Assembly (NCBI GenBank): GCA_905221605.1
Contig: CAJNDS010002523.1
Coordinates: 956,001-1,020,000 of the forward strand
Reading direction: 5' to 3'
DNA from: Symbiodinium natans
Taxonomy: Eukaryota; Sar; Dinophyceae; Suessiales; Symbiodiniaceae
Length of the DNA: 64,000 nucleotides
The position numbers were made by a program, and so were the translations under genes. Each line of letters begins with the position of its first letter. The first letter of the stretch is position 1. Under the pieces are notes generated by a model that was given only the letters and a program-made list of their open reading frames with translations, did not search any database and had not been told where the DNA came from. Shown here one piece after another: positions 43,341 to 56,309 of this stretch.

Positions 43341-45239
43341 AGGCCCCAAACCCTAAACCCTAAACCCTGAACCCTAAACCCGAAACCCTAAACCCTAAAC
43401 CCCTGCAAAGCCAGTCCCAGCAGCCTCTCTTCGCTCTCAGGACCGATCTCCTGGGACCTGTGGTCATGCAGCTGAAGGGTTTAGGGTTTAGGGCATAGGG
43501 CAGAGGGTTTAGGGTTTAGGGCTTAGGTGGAGTGATTTCAAGAGGCCTTCGGTTTGGTTTTGTTCTTTTTTGCACCAAAGTTTATGATTTTGGTTGCACC
43601 TCAGTCTTTTTCAACATGGTTGTTCAGACTTTTTGTCTTTGGATTAACCAGTGTTCATGTGTGTTTGTTTTGGGTAGTTTGAAAACACAATCTGGACTTA
43701 AGCCCTTGGCGTCTGAACTTAAAGCCTTGATTTCCGAACTTAAAACACCGTTTTAAGTCCATATTTTATGATTTTTGAAAACACAAGAAGTCAAAAGCAA
43801 ACGTTCCAGCTTTCCCAAAACGATTCCAAGTATTGTTGGCAAATCAATTTTTAGGCTGTCAGGAACTACTTCCGGGCTTTTCCTGTGATTTGTTTTTGCT
43901 TCTTTCTGTTTTGCAGGTTGCTTTTTTGCAGCTGTTCATCTAGCTTGACTATATCATTTCCGGTTCTCGAGGGTGTTCACGCAAAAACTATTCACAGGCC
44001 TTCCTGGAATCACCCCAAGGTTTGGGGTTCAGGGTTCAGGGTTTAGGGGTTTAGGTTTAGGGTTTAGGGTTTAGGGGTTTAGGGGTTTAGGGGTTTAGGG
44101 TTTAGGGTTTAGGGTTTAGGGTTTGGGGTTTAGGGTTTAGGGTTTAGGCCCGTGTCGCGACACGGCCCTTCGAAAGCCCGAAGAACCTCAACCATACGCA
44201 GCAGTTTAGGGTTTATATGGTCAGTACTCTTCATTTATGGTCCCTTTTGGGTACCCTAGACAAGAGGGGCCGCCTTCTATTAAGGACCCCCAAAGGGGGA
44301 CCATAATTTAGAGGAATCACCATACAGGTTTAGGGTTTTGGGCTTGGGGCTTGGCCAGTTTAAGCTTGACACGGCTTGGGCAATGTACCATTCATGCATG
44401 CGCAGAGGGGGCTGCTGATCCGTTCCTGCAGACTCCTTATTTTTGAGGGGATCCTACTATTAGGGGATCTATATTGGGGTTCCCCGATTTCATAAGCCCT
44501 TATTTCGGTGACAAAGATACTCAGACAGTGGCATGGGAAGAACGTACTCCGGTGGCGCCACAAACGACCCCCACGGCTGGCTACCATGACCTACTCAGCA
44601 CCTGAAAACCAAAATCCTCGGGCGTCAATGCTGTGATAGAGGGGTCCTGGCCCTAAACCCTAAACCCTAAACCCTAAACCCTAAACCCTAAACCCTAAAC
44701 CCTAAACCCTAAACCCTAAACCGAAAGCACCCCCAAATACTAACAGATGCGAACCCTTTTCGAAGCTCCAATACATCCTCGAACCATGAAGGCCCTAAAC
44801 CCTAAACCCTAAACCCTAAACCCTAAACCCTAAACCCTAAACCCTAAACCCTAAACCCTAAACCCTAAACCCTAAACCCTAAACCCTAAACCCTAACCCT
44901 AAACTCCCGGTCCTAGCCCTAAAAGTGCGCAAGACCTGCGCACACCTTAAGTGCAAGCCGTGCGTCGATGCATCTGCGCCCACGGCACGGGCGCCAGGGT
45001 TGCCCCCCAGCCTCGCAGATGTCCCCAATTATTGTTTTAATTAGTAGGGTTTAGGGTTTAGGGTTTAGGGTTTAGAGTTTAGGGTTTAGGGTTTAGGGTT
45101 TAGGGATTAGGGATAGGAATAGGGGGACCCTTGGGGATATAGACCCTCTCAAAAAGGTCCCTGTGTAAGGGAGCCAGAAGAGGGTTGAGAAGGGCTCCCT
45201 TTTAGGGGTAGTTGTTGAATGGTCGATGTTTGAAGCCAA

Positions 45240-45300
45240 GCGACTGCTCATCTGCATCGAGCGGAGAATCCCGCTGGAACCGGCCAAGCCTGGATTTGAG
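45240..45300 (+). CDS. Repeated exon-like block (12 copies)
   Basis: The frame RLLICIERRIPLEPAKPGFE here recurs at about 43072, 46105, 46909, 47957, 49044, 50236, 51338, 52425, 53389, 54817 and 56228 as R-L-(L/V)-(I/V)-(C/S/G)-x...P-A-P-P-(G/E). Differences among copies include silent ones (CTC/CTG, ATC/GTC). Most second-type copies follow CCAG, and some precede GGG/GT, so the block may derive from an exon. One copy (46909) reaches TAA soon after. I infer a decayed multiplied exon or gene. Confidence 0.3.
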
Positions 45301-45534
45301 GCAGAGGGTGCTTGTAAGAGTGAAAGTTCAGGCCTGCAAGCGACGGCAGTGCGAATCCAGACCAAGCAGCCTCTCTTCACGCTCGCGCTCGCGGTCTTGG
45401 TACCTGCGGTTCATGGGTGGGAGCTTTCTCGACAGGACCGGACAGTTCGAGGGAAGAATGCAACCCGGTACCACCACCAACATGTCACGATCTATCCAAC
45501 ACTTGAATGCCCCGACATCCAAAGTCAAACACAT

Positions 45535-45635
45535 GGGTGGTTCTCAAAATTCTGGTCCCTTTTTGGATCCCTACTATACTACGGCACCTAATATTTAAGG
45601 TACCCCAAAAGGGATCATAATTTTGACAACCACCC
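45535..45635 (+). mobile_element. MITE-2 copy
   Basis: Inverted ends GGGTGGTTCTCAAAATTCTG and ATAATTTTGACAACCACCC, with GGTCCC/GGGATC pairs inside. It sits in a tandem unit; the next unit (46440-46490) lacks it, an empty-site comparison. Confidence 0.75.
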
Positions 45636-47420
45636 ATATGCCAACCCACACCAAACCGTCCCAAGAACTCCCGAAGAACCCTGAAATGCGCAAGGCCGCG
45701 CCCCTGCTTAGTGCAAGCCGTGCGTCGATGCATCTGCGCCCGCGTCACGGGAGCCATCGTTGCCCTCCAGCCTCGCTAGACGCCCAAGTGTTTTAGAGGG
45801 AGTTTATGGCCGAGTATAAGGCTTTCCTCAGACCCCCCTACCCTAGACTGGGGAGTGATAAGCTGTTGAATATACTTAATTATTTGGTTCTACCAGCGGC
45901 AAACAGCCACTTCAATTGGCATGCGAGTGTAGAGCTCTTGTGGCCCTCAAGCAAGTTGGTGAACAGTCATTGTACACTTTTGGGGCTTAGGTTGACTTTG
46001 CGGTTTGGGGTTTAGGCTTCAGGACTTCGAGAAGACGCTACCCCAGCAAACTTCACAGCCCAAAGCCTGCAAACTCCGAAATCCCGAAGGGGTTGCATCT
46101 AAGCGACTGCTCATCTGCATCGAGCGGAGAATCCCGCTGGAACCGGCCCCGCCTGGATTTGAGGCAGAGGGTGCTTGTAAGAGTGAAAGTTCAGGCCTGC
46201 AAGCGACGGCAGTGCGAGTCCAGACCAAGCAGCCTCTCTTCACGCTCGCGCTCGCGGTCTTGGTACCTGCGGTTCATGGGTGGGAGCTTTCTCGACAGGA
46301 CCAAGGACCAGACAGTTCGGTACCCAAGATACTCAGATGCTGGAACTCTGGCAGGGAAGAATGAAACCCGGTGCCGCCACCAACCGCCACACGGCAGACT
46401 GCCATGATCTTCCCAACACCTGAATGCCGCCACATCCTCTGGCGACCCAAAATGAACACCAAATTCAAACATATGTCAACCCACACCAAACCGTCCCAAT
46501 AACTCCCGAAGGACCCTGAAATGCGCAAGGCGTGCGCCCCTGCTTAGTGCAAGCCGTGCGTCGATGCATCTGCGCCCACGTCACGGGAGCCAGCGTTGCC
46601 CTCCAGCCTCGTTAGACGCCCAAGTGTTTTAGAGGGAGTTTGTGGCCGAGTATGGGGCTTTCCTCAGACCCCCATACCCTGGACTGGGGAGTTATAAGCT
46701 GTTTAATATATTTGGTTCTACCAGCGGTAAACAGCCGCTTACATTGGCATGAGAGGGTAGGGGCTTTGTGGCCCTCAAGCAAGTTGTGAACGGTCAGGTC
46801 ATTGTACACTTTTGGGGCTTAGGCGCGCTACCCCAGCAAACTTGACAGCCCAAAGACTACTCACTCCTAGCAATCCAGGAACGAGCTCGCAAGGGTTGCA
46901 ACCATGCGACTGCTCATCTGCATCGCGCGGAGAATCCCGCTGGAACCGGCCCCGCCTGGCTTTGAGGCAGAAGGTGCTTGTCAGAGTTAAAGTTCAGGAC
47001 TATAAAGGCAGTGCAACTCCAGACCAAGCAGCCTCTCTTCACGCTCGCGCTCGCGGTCTTGGTACCTGCGGGTTCAAGATGGTAATAAACGGGTGGGAGC
47101 TGTCTCGACAGGACCAGACATGTCGGTAGCCATGCTAGTCAGGGTGTGAAAAAAAAGCCACCCAGTGCTGCCATCAACCACCCCATGATCTACCAACACC
47201 CAAAAAAAGCCGCGAACATCCTCCGGCATAAGTGCTGTGATGTAAAGATCTCCGACCTGCAGCGCACACCAAATTCTAACAGATGTCAACCCGCACCAAA
47301 CCGTCCCAAGAACTCCCGAAGGACCCTCCCCCTGCTTAGTGCAAGCCGTGCGTCGATGCATCTGCGCCCACGGCACGGGAGCCAGCGTTGCCCTCCCGCC
47401 TCGCAGACGCCCAACGAGTA

Positions 47421-47520
47421 CAGGGTGGGGCCCCCTAGTTATAAGTAGAGTTATAAGGACCGTAAATTGGGTTATAAGGACCCTAAGTTAGGTTATAACT
47501 CCCTTAACTACCCCACCCTG
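47421..47520 (-). mobile_element. MITE-1 copy with 20-bp deletion
   Basis: TA-flanked; lacks the stretch CAGTTAGTATAGTAAGGGGG near the right end, so its right inverted end is reduced to CCCCACCCTG. Confidence 0.82.
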
Positions 47521-48263
47521 TAGGGCTTATGCCTCAAACCCCCAAAGTTCCCGAAATGATTGCCAACATACCCGAGACTGGGGAGCTATTGTAGACTGTT
47601 GTAGACTATTGGATTCTACCAGCGGTAAACCGCTACTCAACTTGGGATGAGAGTGTAGGGGCTTCAATTTGCTGAAGGCTCATCGCGCACTGTTGGGGGT
47701 TAGGTTAACTTTGCGGTTCGGGGTTTAGGACTTCGGGAACACGCCATACCACATGATCTCTTGCGTTGTCGGCAGGGTTTCCACTCCACATCGATGTCCA
47801 TGAAATGCGTCTTGGACCCAACCAAAACCCTGCCACTACCAGTGGCAAATGGCCCTACACGTAGACAGAGACAAACATAGCCCTAAACCCTAAACCCTAA
47901 ACCCTAAACAACCCCGTACATAGCAAGCGCCGAAAGACTTCTTCGCACCCAGCGTCTCGTCATCTGCATCGAGCGGAGAGACGCGATGGATGCGCCCCCT
48001 CCTGAGAGCCCAGGGGTTTTAGGGTTTAGGGTTTAGGGTTTGGGGTTTAGGGTTTAGGGTTTAGGGTTTAGCGATGAGGATTTAGGTTTTTGTTGTTCAG
48101 GGCTTTGGGGTGCTTGGGGCTTGGGGCTCCACAAGGTTCAGGACTAGGGGTTAGGCTCTGGCCAAAACTGCATTTCAAGTACACTCTAACAAGTCAGCAA
48201 GGCACAGAAGCGTCAGAGACGTGGAGCTGAAGAAGGGGTTGGGACGCTTTGCAGACAAGTTCA

Positions 48264-48383
48264 CAGGGTGGGGCCCCCTAGTTATAAGTAGAGTTATAAG
48301 GGCCCTAAATTGGGTTATAAGGACCCTAAGTTAGGTTATAAGTCCCTTAACTACAGTTAGTATAGTAAGTGGGCGCCACCCTG
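48264..48383 (-). mobile_element. MITE-1 copy with CA duplication
   Basis: The flanks are GTTCA on the left and CAGGACCTGAG on the right; other units have the uninterrupted GTTCAGGACCTGAG (50576, 55083). The element therefore duplicated CA, not TA. Confidence 0.88.
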
Positions 48384-50361
48384 CAGGACCTGAGAAACCG
48401 CCCGCGCAATTCCGTTCCAAGCAGCCTCTCTTCCCGCTGGCGCGCGAGCTCTTGGGACCTGCCGTCGCGCGGTTGAACGCTTGGAGCTTTCAAACTGCAG
48501 CCGCCTGGGGGGTCTAGGGCACGGGCCATGGGCTCTGTGCATGCTCTGTACTGTTCATTGCAAAGATTAGCAAAGCCAGCGCCCTGCTAAGTGCAGGCCG
48601 GGCGTCGACGCATCTGCGCCGTCAGCGCGGGTCTCGCCAGGGCTGTCATCCAGCCTCGTACGGACGAAACTGTATGACCAAACAATAGTCTAGACTGCAT
48701 ATGAAAACTCAATACACCTTTCAAGGTTTGGGGTATGCAATTTAGGAATTTGGGCCCAAGTATCGGTGATACTGTTGCCAGCAACTCGCCCATCGCCTTC
48801 TAACTTCCTCTTACGGTGACCCCAGCGGCGTGGCACTTCATGTTTCAAGTAGCTGCAGGCAAGAACAGTCTGCTTTCTTGTATGAAAGCTCGAAAGCTCT
48901 TCCAAAAAAGGAGAGAGAGAGAGAGAGTGCGAGAGAGCGAGAGAAACTGATGGAGAGACGCGGAGCAGAAAAAGCAAGCCCAGCCCAACCAACTGAATCC
49001 GATCGCCCCGACCATGGTGGAATGAAGTGACAGGCCAGGAGGCTCCTCATCTCCAAAGCGCTGGCTCCGGCCCCGCCTGAGAGCCAAGGGCTTTTGGGCT
49101 TCGGGATGTCAGGGTGCTTAGGGGCTTACAACTTCCAGAAGGTTCAGGTATAGGGTTTAGGTTTTAACCGGACTTGCACTTAGGGTAAGGTCTGCTCAGA
49201 TTGCGGCCACACTTGCATTGCAAGTACACTCAAAGTCAACAAGGAAGAGAAGCTTCAGAGACGTGGAGCTGAGGAAGGGGTTCGGGCGGTTGGGGGTTTG
49301 AGAAAAAATCAAGGACCTGAGCAACCGCCAGCGCAAAAATCCATTCCAAGCCGCCTCTCTTCCCGCTCGCGCGCGAGCTCTTGGGACCTGCTGTCATGTT
49401 GAGCGGTGGGAACACTCCACGACAAGACCCGGTGTCAAAACCTTCATATGCAACAACCTGCAGCGTGCAGCAGCCGTCTGGGGGGTTGTAGGGCGCGTGC
49501 CATGGGCTCTGTATGCTCGATACTGTTCACTGCAAATCCAGCACCCTGTTAAGTGTAGGCCGGGCGTCGACGCATCTGCGCCATCAGCGCGGGTCGCGCC
49601 AGGGCTGTCATCCAGCCTCGTACTTGTGCGAGTGAGTATAGGGCTTATGGAGGGGTGGGATGGTGGGAGGGTGGGAGGGTGGGAATCGCATCGAATCGCG
49701 GCAACATCGAATCGAAATATCGATGTCGCGGGGATCGAATCGGTCAGGGCATGAAGATCCTACAATCTCAGCCCTACACAGAACTGTATGCCCGAACACT
49801 ACTCTAGTAGGCGTATGAAATAAAATACACCTTTCAAGGGTTTGGAATGAGGGCTTAGGATGCAGTCAAGGGATTTGGGTCCAAGATGGCCCCAAGTATC
49901 GGTGCGACTGTTGCCAGCAACTCGTCCATCGCCTTATAACTTCCCCCTTTACCGTGACACCATCGGCGCGGCACTTCATGCTTTAAACTGCCGAAGGCAA
50001 GAACAACGTCAGAGGTCTCGTGTAAAACTCGCAAGTTCTGAAGGACGAGATTCGAAAACCAAAAGTGGACAGGGAGAGAGAGAGAAAAAAAAAAAAAAAA
50101 AACAAGGACGACGGAGAGACAGATGTAGATGGGAAGCAACAAACAAGCCCGGCCCAACCAACAGAAAAAACTGAAGCCCCGCGCTGAACTGCTAAAGTCC
50201 GAGCGCCCGAACATAGTGTAATGAATGCCAGGAGACTTCTCATCTCCGAAGCGCTGACTCCGGCCTTGCCTGAGAGCCAAAGGGGTTGGGGTTCGGGGTG
50301 TTAGGGTGCTTGGAGCTTACGGCTCCATGAGGTTCCAAAATTGCATGTCAAGCAGACTCTA

Positions 50362-50481
50362 CAGGGTGGGGCCCCCTAGTTATAAGTAGAGTTATAAGGG
50401 CCCTAAATTGGGTTATAAGGACCCTAAGTTAGGTTATAAGTCCCTTAACTACAGTTAGTATAGTAAGGGGGCCCCACCCTG
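50362..50481 (-). mobile_element. MITE-1 copy with TA duplication
   Basis: Left flank GCAGACTCTA, right flank TAAAAATC; the unit at 53500 has GCAGACTCTAAATTG without the element. Confidence 0.88.
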
Positions 50482-51172
50482 TAAAAATCTAAATCAGCAA
50501 GGAACAAAACCTTCAGAGACATGGAGCTGAGGAAGGGGTTGGGACGTTAGGCCGACGGTGGGGGGGCTGAAAAAGTTCAGGACCTGAGGAACAGCCAGCG
50601 CAAAAATCCATTCCAAGCGGCCTCTCTCCCCGCTCGCGCGCGAGCTCCTGGGACCTGCTGTCGCGCGGTTGAGCGGTGGCACCGTTCCATGACAAGACCC
50701 GGTGACGAAACCTTATGAGCCAGAACCACAACCCTGCAAAATACTGAAATGCTGCTGCCGTCTGCATGGGGGTTAGAGGGCATGGAGCCATGGGCACTAT
50801 ACTCTCTGTATTGTTCGCTACAAAGCCAGCACCCAGCACCCTGTTCAGTGCAGGCCGGGCGTCGACGCATCTGCGCCATCAGCGCGGGTCTCACCAGGGC
50901 TGTCATCTAGCCTCGTTCTTGTGCGAGCGAGAAGGGCTTATGGAAGACTTTGGGGTCAAAAAGGTGTCTGCGACAAAAGGTGTATAAAAGCATAGCAATT
51001 ACGTTTCAAGCAAGAGTATTCTTGTTGAACAATCCTTCATCCTCAGCCACACAGGAACGCTAATCCTACATGCCTCCGTCGCCACTCGCCTGATAACTTT
51101 CCTCTTGCCGTGACACCAGCGGCGCAGCACTTGATGCTTAGCGAAGGTAAGAGCAACGTCGGCTGTCTCGTA

Positions 51173-51291
51173 CAGGGTGGGCCCCCTAGTTATAAGTAGA
51201 GTTATAAGGGCCCTAAATTGGGTTATAAGGACCCTAAGTTAGGTTATAAGTCCCTTAACTACAGTTAGTATAGTAAGGGGGCCCCACCCTG
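51173..51291 (-). mobile_element. MITE-1 copy spanning a deletion
   Basis: 119 bp, TA on both sides. The left flank matches unit position GTCTCGTA, the right flank matches TAACATCCGAAC, which lie roughly 150 bp apart in other units (53198 and 53344). Confidence 0.82.
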
Positions 51292-53825
51292 TAACATCCG
51301 AACGCCCTGAGCACGGCGTAATGAATGCCAGGAGACTCCTCATCCCCAAAGCGCTGGCTCCGGCCCCGCCTGAGGGCCAAGGGGTCGGGGGTTCAGGGCG
51401 TTAAGGTGCTTGGGGTTTATACGGCTCCATATGTAGGGTTTGGCTTGTACATGCTTGTATTTGGGGGAAGGTCTAGGGTTTGTCAAGAAGGCACAGAAGC
51501 TTTAGAGAAATGGAGCTGAGGAAGACGCTTGGACGCTTTGAAAAGCACAGGACCTGAGCAACCGCCGGCGCAATTCCATTCCAAGCGGCCTCTCTTCTCG
51601 CTCGCGCGCGAGCTCTTGGGACCTGCAATCGCGCGGTGGAACGGTGGGAGAATTCCCGATAAGACCCTGCGACAAAACCCTCTGAACTAGAACCACAACA
51701 CTGCAGCATGCTGCAGCCATCTGGGGGCTACAAAGGCATGAGGCCACGGGCTCCGTATGCTCTGTACTGTTTATTGCAAAGATCAGCCAAGCCAGCACCC
51801 TTCTCAGTGCAGGCCGGGCGTCGACGCATCTGCGCCATCAGCGCGGGTCTCGCCAGGACTGTCATCCAGCCTCGTTCTTGTGCACGCGAGTAGGGCTTAC
51901 GGAAGATTTGGGGTCTATATAAGGTCTAGGCCTCAGAAGGTGTCAGCAACTAGAAGTATAGCAACTACGGTTCAGATCGTGGGTTTGCAATACTCGACAA
52001 CTCCTACAACCTCAGTCGTATACGAATTTTAACCCTATATACAGAAGCCCTAACAAAACAGTTCGCCCGAACACTACTGTAAAAGGCGTACGAACTTAAA
52101 TCAACCTTTCAAGGTTTAGGGTTCGGATTTAGGGCTTAGGATGCAATCTAATAATCTGGGCTAAAGTATCGGCGATACTGTTGCCAGCAACTCGCCCGTC
52201 GCCTTATAAACTTCCCTGCCGCAGAACAACGTCAGCCGTCTCGTAGAATTGCCCGAAAGTTTTCAGGGCACGAGATTAAGAAACAAAAAGAGAAGAGGAA
52301 CAGAGGGAGAGACGCAGATCGGAAGAAGCAAGCCCGAACCCCAACCAACCGAAATTCCGAAGCCCATGCTGAACTGCAAAAAAGTACGCCCAAAACACGG
52401 TTTGATGAAGAGACAGCCAGGAGACTCCTCATCTCCAAAGCGCTGGCTCCGGCCCCGCCTGAGATTCAAGGGGCTTGGAGGTTCAGGCGGGTAGGGTGCT
52501 TGGGGCTTTCGGTTCCAAAAGGTTCCAAAATTGCATTTCAAGCACGCTCTAAATTTACTCTAAATTCAAAATCACCAAGGAACAAAAATCTTCAGAGACA
52601 TGGAGCTGAGAAAGGGGTTGGGACGCTTAGGCCGACGGTGGGGGGGCTGAAAAGCTCAGGACCTGAGCAACCGCCCTTGCAAATCCAGTCCGAGCCGCCT
52701 CTCTTCCCGCTCGCGCGCGAGCTCTTGGGACCTGCTGTCGCGCGGTTGAGCGGTGGCAGCGTTCCAGGAGAAGACCCGGTGACGAAACCTTTATGAGCCA
52801 GAACCACAACACTGAAGCACACTGCAGTTGCCTGGGAATCAACAGGGCTCTTTACTGTTCATTGCAAGGATTAGCAAAGCCAGCATCCTGCTAAGTGCGG
52901 GCCGGGCGTCGACGCATCTGCGCCATCAGCGCGGGTCTCGCTAGGGCGGTCATCCAGCCTCGTACTTGTGAAGCGAGAAGGGCTTCTGGAAGACTTTGCG
53001 GTCTCTATAAGGTGTAGGCTTCAGAAGGCGTAGAAAAGAATAGCATTCTTTGAACAAATCCTTCAACCGCAGCCCTTGAGGAACTTTAACCGTACATGCC
53101 TAAGCCCTAACAAAACTGAATGCCCATCGCCCATCGCCTCATAAATTCCCTCTTACCGTGACACCAGCCTTTTTCAGATTGCCGAAGACAAACATCAGCT
53201 GTCTCGTATAGAACTCGACATTTCTGAAGGACGATATTCAAAAACAAAAAGAAGAGAAACAGACACAGACGGAGAGACGTAGATCGGAAGAAACAAACAA
53301 GCCCGGCCCAAACGACTGAAATACGGAAGCCCATGCTGAATTGCTAACATCCGAACCCCCCGAACATGCTGTAGCGAATGCCAGGAGACTCCTCATCTTC
53401 AAAGCGCTGACTCCGGCCCCGCCTGAGAGCCAAAGGGGTATGGGGTTCAGGGCGTTAGGGTGCTTGAGGCTTATGGCTCCAAGAGGTTCCAAAATCGCAT
53501 TTCAAGCAGACTCTAAATTGAAAATCAGCAAGGAACAAAACCTTCAGAGACATGGAGCTGAGGAAGACGTTCGGACGATTTGACTTAAAGTTCAGGACCT
53601 GAGCAACAGCCAGCACAATTCCATTCCCAGCCGCCTCTCTTCCCGCTTGCGCGCGAGCTCTTGGGACCTGCTGTCGTGCGGTTGAACGGTGGGAGCGTTC
53701 CACGACAAGACCCTGCGACAAAACCTGCATGAGCCGGAACCACAGCACTGCACTGCAGCATACTGCAGCCGTCTGGGCGTTATAAAGGCATGGGGCCATG
53801 GGCTCTGGGATGCTCTGCACTGTTC

Positions 53826-53921
53826 CGGGTTTAGGGTTTAGGGTTTAGGGTTTAGGGTTTAGGGTTTAGGGTTTAGGGTTTAGGGTTTAGGGTTTAGGGT
53901 TTAGGGTTTAGGGTTTAGGGG
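53826..53921 (+). repeat. Telomere-repeat insertion with 4-bp duplication
   Basis: CGGG followed by about 13 TTTAGGG units splits the unit sequence CTGTTCATTGC, present intact at 48550, 51769 and 52851. GTTC stands on both sides (53822-53825 and 53922-53925). Confidence 0.88.
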
Positions 53922-54699
53922 GTTCATTGCAAAGATTAGCAAAGCCAGCGCCCTGCTAAGTTCAGGCCGGGCGTCGACGCGTCTGCGCCATCGGCGAGGG
54001 TCTCGCCAGGGCTGTCATCCAGCCTCGTTCTTGTGCGAGCGAGTAGGGCTTGTGGAATCTCTCGGTTCTACATTTAAAAGGTGTGGGCTTCAGAAGGTGT
54101 CAGTAACTAAAAGAGTAGCGACTACGTTTCGAGCCCAAGTATTCTTTGAACAATTCCTTCAACCTCAGCCCTACAGGATGTTAAAGCCTGCATGCCGAAG
54201 CCCTAGCAAAACTGTTCGCCCAAACACTACTCTACCCAAAGGGTCCTAAGTACCTATATGGGGGGACACTTACCTAACCATAATCGTACTTCCTAGTATA
54301 GAAACCCTACTTTCGACTATGTAGGTACTTAGGATTCTTTGGGCTAGAAGCTGTATGACATTGAATAAAGCCTTCGAGGTTTAGGGTTTGGGTTCATGGC
54401 TTAGGATTCAGGATGCCGTCTAGAAATTGGGCCCAAGTATCGGTGATACTGTTGCCGTTCAACGCGCCCATCGCTTTGCAACGTCTCTCTTACCATGACA
54501 CCAACCGCGTGGCACGTTGTGTTGTTGCAAATTGCCGAAGACAAGAACAACGTCAGATGTCTCGTATAGAACTCGAAAGATCTGAAGGACGAGGCTCAAC
54601 AACAAACAGAGAAGAGAGACAGACGGCGAGGCGGAGATCACAAGAAGCAAGCCGGGGGCCCAACCAACTGAAATGCCAAAGAGACCATGCTCAACTGCT

Positions 54700-54770
54700 T
54701 TTAGGGTTTAGGGTTTAGGGTTTAGGGTTTAGGGTTTAGGGTTTAGGGTTTAGGGTTTAGGGTTTAGGGT
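54700..54770 (+). repeat. Second telomere-repeat insertion in the array
   Basis: About 10 TTTAGGG units split AACTGCT/CCGAGCGCCC; the unit at 50187 reads AACTGCTAAAGTCCGAGCGC. The AAAG between is lost and there is no clear duplication. Confidence 0.82.
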
Positions 54771-56220
54771 TCGAGCGCCCCCCCGAGATGGTGGAATGAA
54801 GTGACAGCCAGGCGACTCATCATCTCCATAGCGCTGGCTCCGGCCCCGCCTGAGGGCCAAGGGCTCTTGGGCGTTCGGAGGGGTAGCTTGGGGCTTAGGG
54901 CTCCATAAGGTTCAGGTATAGGGTTTATAGGCTCTATAACCAGAATTGCACTTAGGTTAAGGTCTATATGGTTTAGGTTGCGGACCATTTGCAGGTCAAG
55001 CACACTCTAGTCAACAAGGCACAGAAGCTTCAGTGACATGGAGCTGAGGAAGGGGTTGGGGCGGCTGGAGGTTTGAGAAAAGTTCAGGACCTGAGCAACC
55101 GCCGGCGCCAATCCATTCCAAGCCACCTCTCTTCCCGCTCGCGCGCGAGATCTTGGGACCTGCAGTCGCGCGGTTGAACGCTGGAAGCTTTCCACGACAA
55201 GCCCCGGTGACGAAACCTTTATGAGCCAGAATACTGCTGCCGTCTGGGGGTTATAAAGGCATGGGGCCACAGGCTCTGGGTATGCTCTGTACTGTTCAGT
55301 GCAAAGATCATCCAAGCCAGCGCCCTTCTAAGTGCAGGCCGGGCGTCGACGCATCTGCGCCATCGGCGCGGGTCTTGCTAGGGCTGTCATCCAGCCTCGT
55401 TCTTGTGCGAGTAGGGCTTATGGAAGACTTTGGGGTCTATATAAGGTGCAGGCTTCAGAAGGTGCCAGCAACGAACTAGAAGAATCGCGACTACGTTTCT
55501 AGCCAGAGTATTCTTTGAACAAAGTCTTCAACCTCAGCCCTACAGTTATAGCAACTTTAACCCATTATATGCCTAAGCCCTACCAAAACTGTTCGCCCGA
55601 ACACTACTGTAGGAGCCGTATGACATCGACCATAACCTTTCAAGGTTTAGGATTTGGAAGAGGGCTTAGGATTTTGCCCAAGTATTAGTGATGCTGTTGG
55701 CAGCAACTCGCTCATCGCCTTATAATCTCCCTCTTACGGTGACGCCAGCGGGCGGAGCACTTCATGCTTTCAAATTTCCGAGAGTAAGAACAACGTCAGC
55801 TGTCCAGTATAGAACTCGAAAATTCTGAGGGACAAGATTCAAAAACACTAAGAGGCTTGGGGTTTAGGGTTTAGGGAGGAAGAGACAGACCACCGAGCGA
55901 GAGCGAAGAGAGAGAGAGAGAGCAGTCCAGGCCATCGGAGTGAAATTCCGTGAGCCCATGGAGCATATTCATGACTGGGTAAGGTTTAGGGTTGGGGGTC
56001 GAGGGTTGAGGGGGTTTAGGGTTTAGGACCGAAGAGTACTGTAGGCATAGAAGAGGGGCGCCCTTCCTAGCTTACTCCAAAAACCAGGGGAATGAGGGGC
56101 CTACTCTGAGTCCTCCTAATTCCTGTCCCGTAAGCCCTAAACCCTAAACCCCAAACCCTAAACCCTAAGCCCTAAACCCCTAACCCCGAAACCCTAAACC
56201 GGGTCCTCGTAATTTTACAG

Positions 56221-56309
56221 CCAACAGGCTCCTGGTCGGCATCGTCTGTGAGCCCACGCTGGCTCCTGTCCCGCCTGGATTGGGTGGAGCAGCTGGAAGA
56301 GGGTTCAGG
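56221..56309 (+). CDS. Exon candidate related to the array block
   Basis: Plus: acceptor CTCGTAATTTTACAG, donor TTCAGG/GTTGAGGG. Readable as PTGSWSASSVSPRWLLSRLD... (21 of 29 codons end in G/C) or NRLLVGIVCEPTLAPVPPGL, the latter matching the block in the tandem units. Splice sites here are the best of all copies, so this may be the intact source exon. Confidence 0.4.

Noticed and set aside
45226-45591. 121-codon frame in the tandem array as an intact gene
   Set aside because: Other frames are equally open, the sister copy at 46909 has an early stop, and the frame runs through the MITE-2 insertion.
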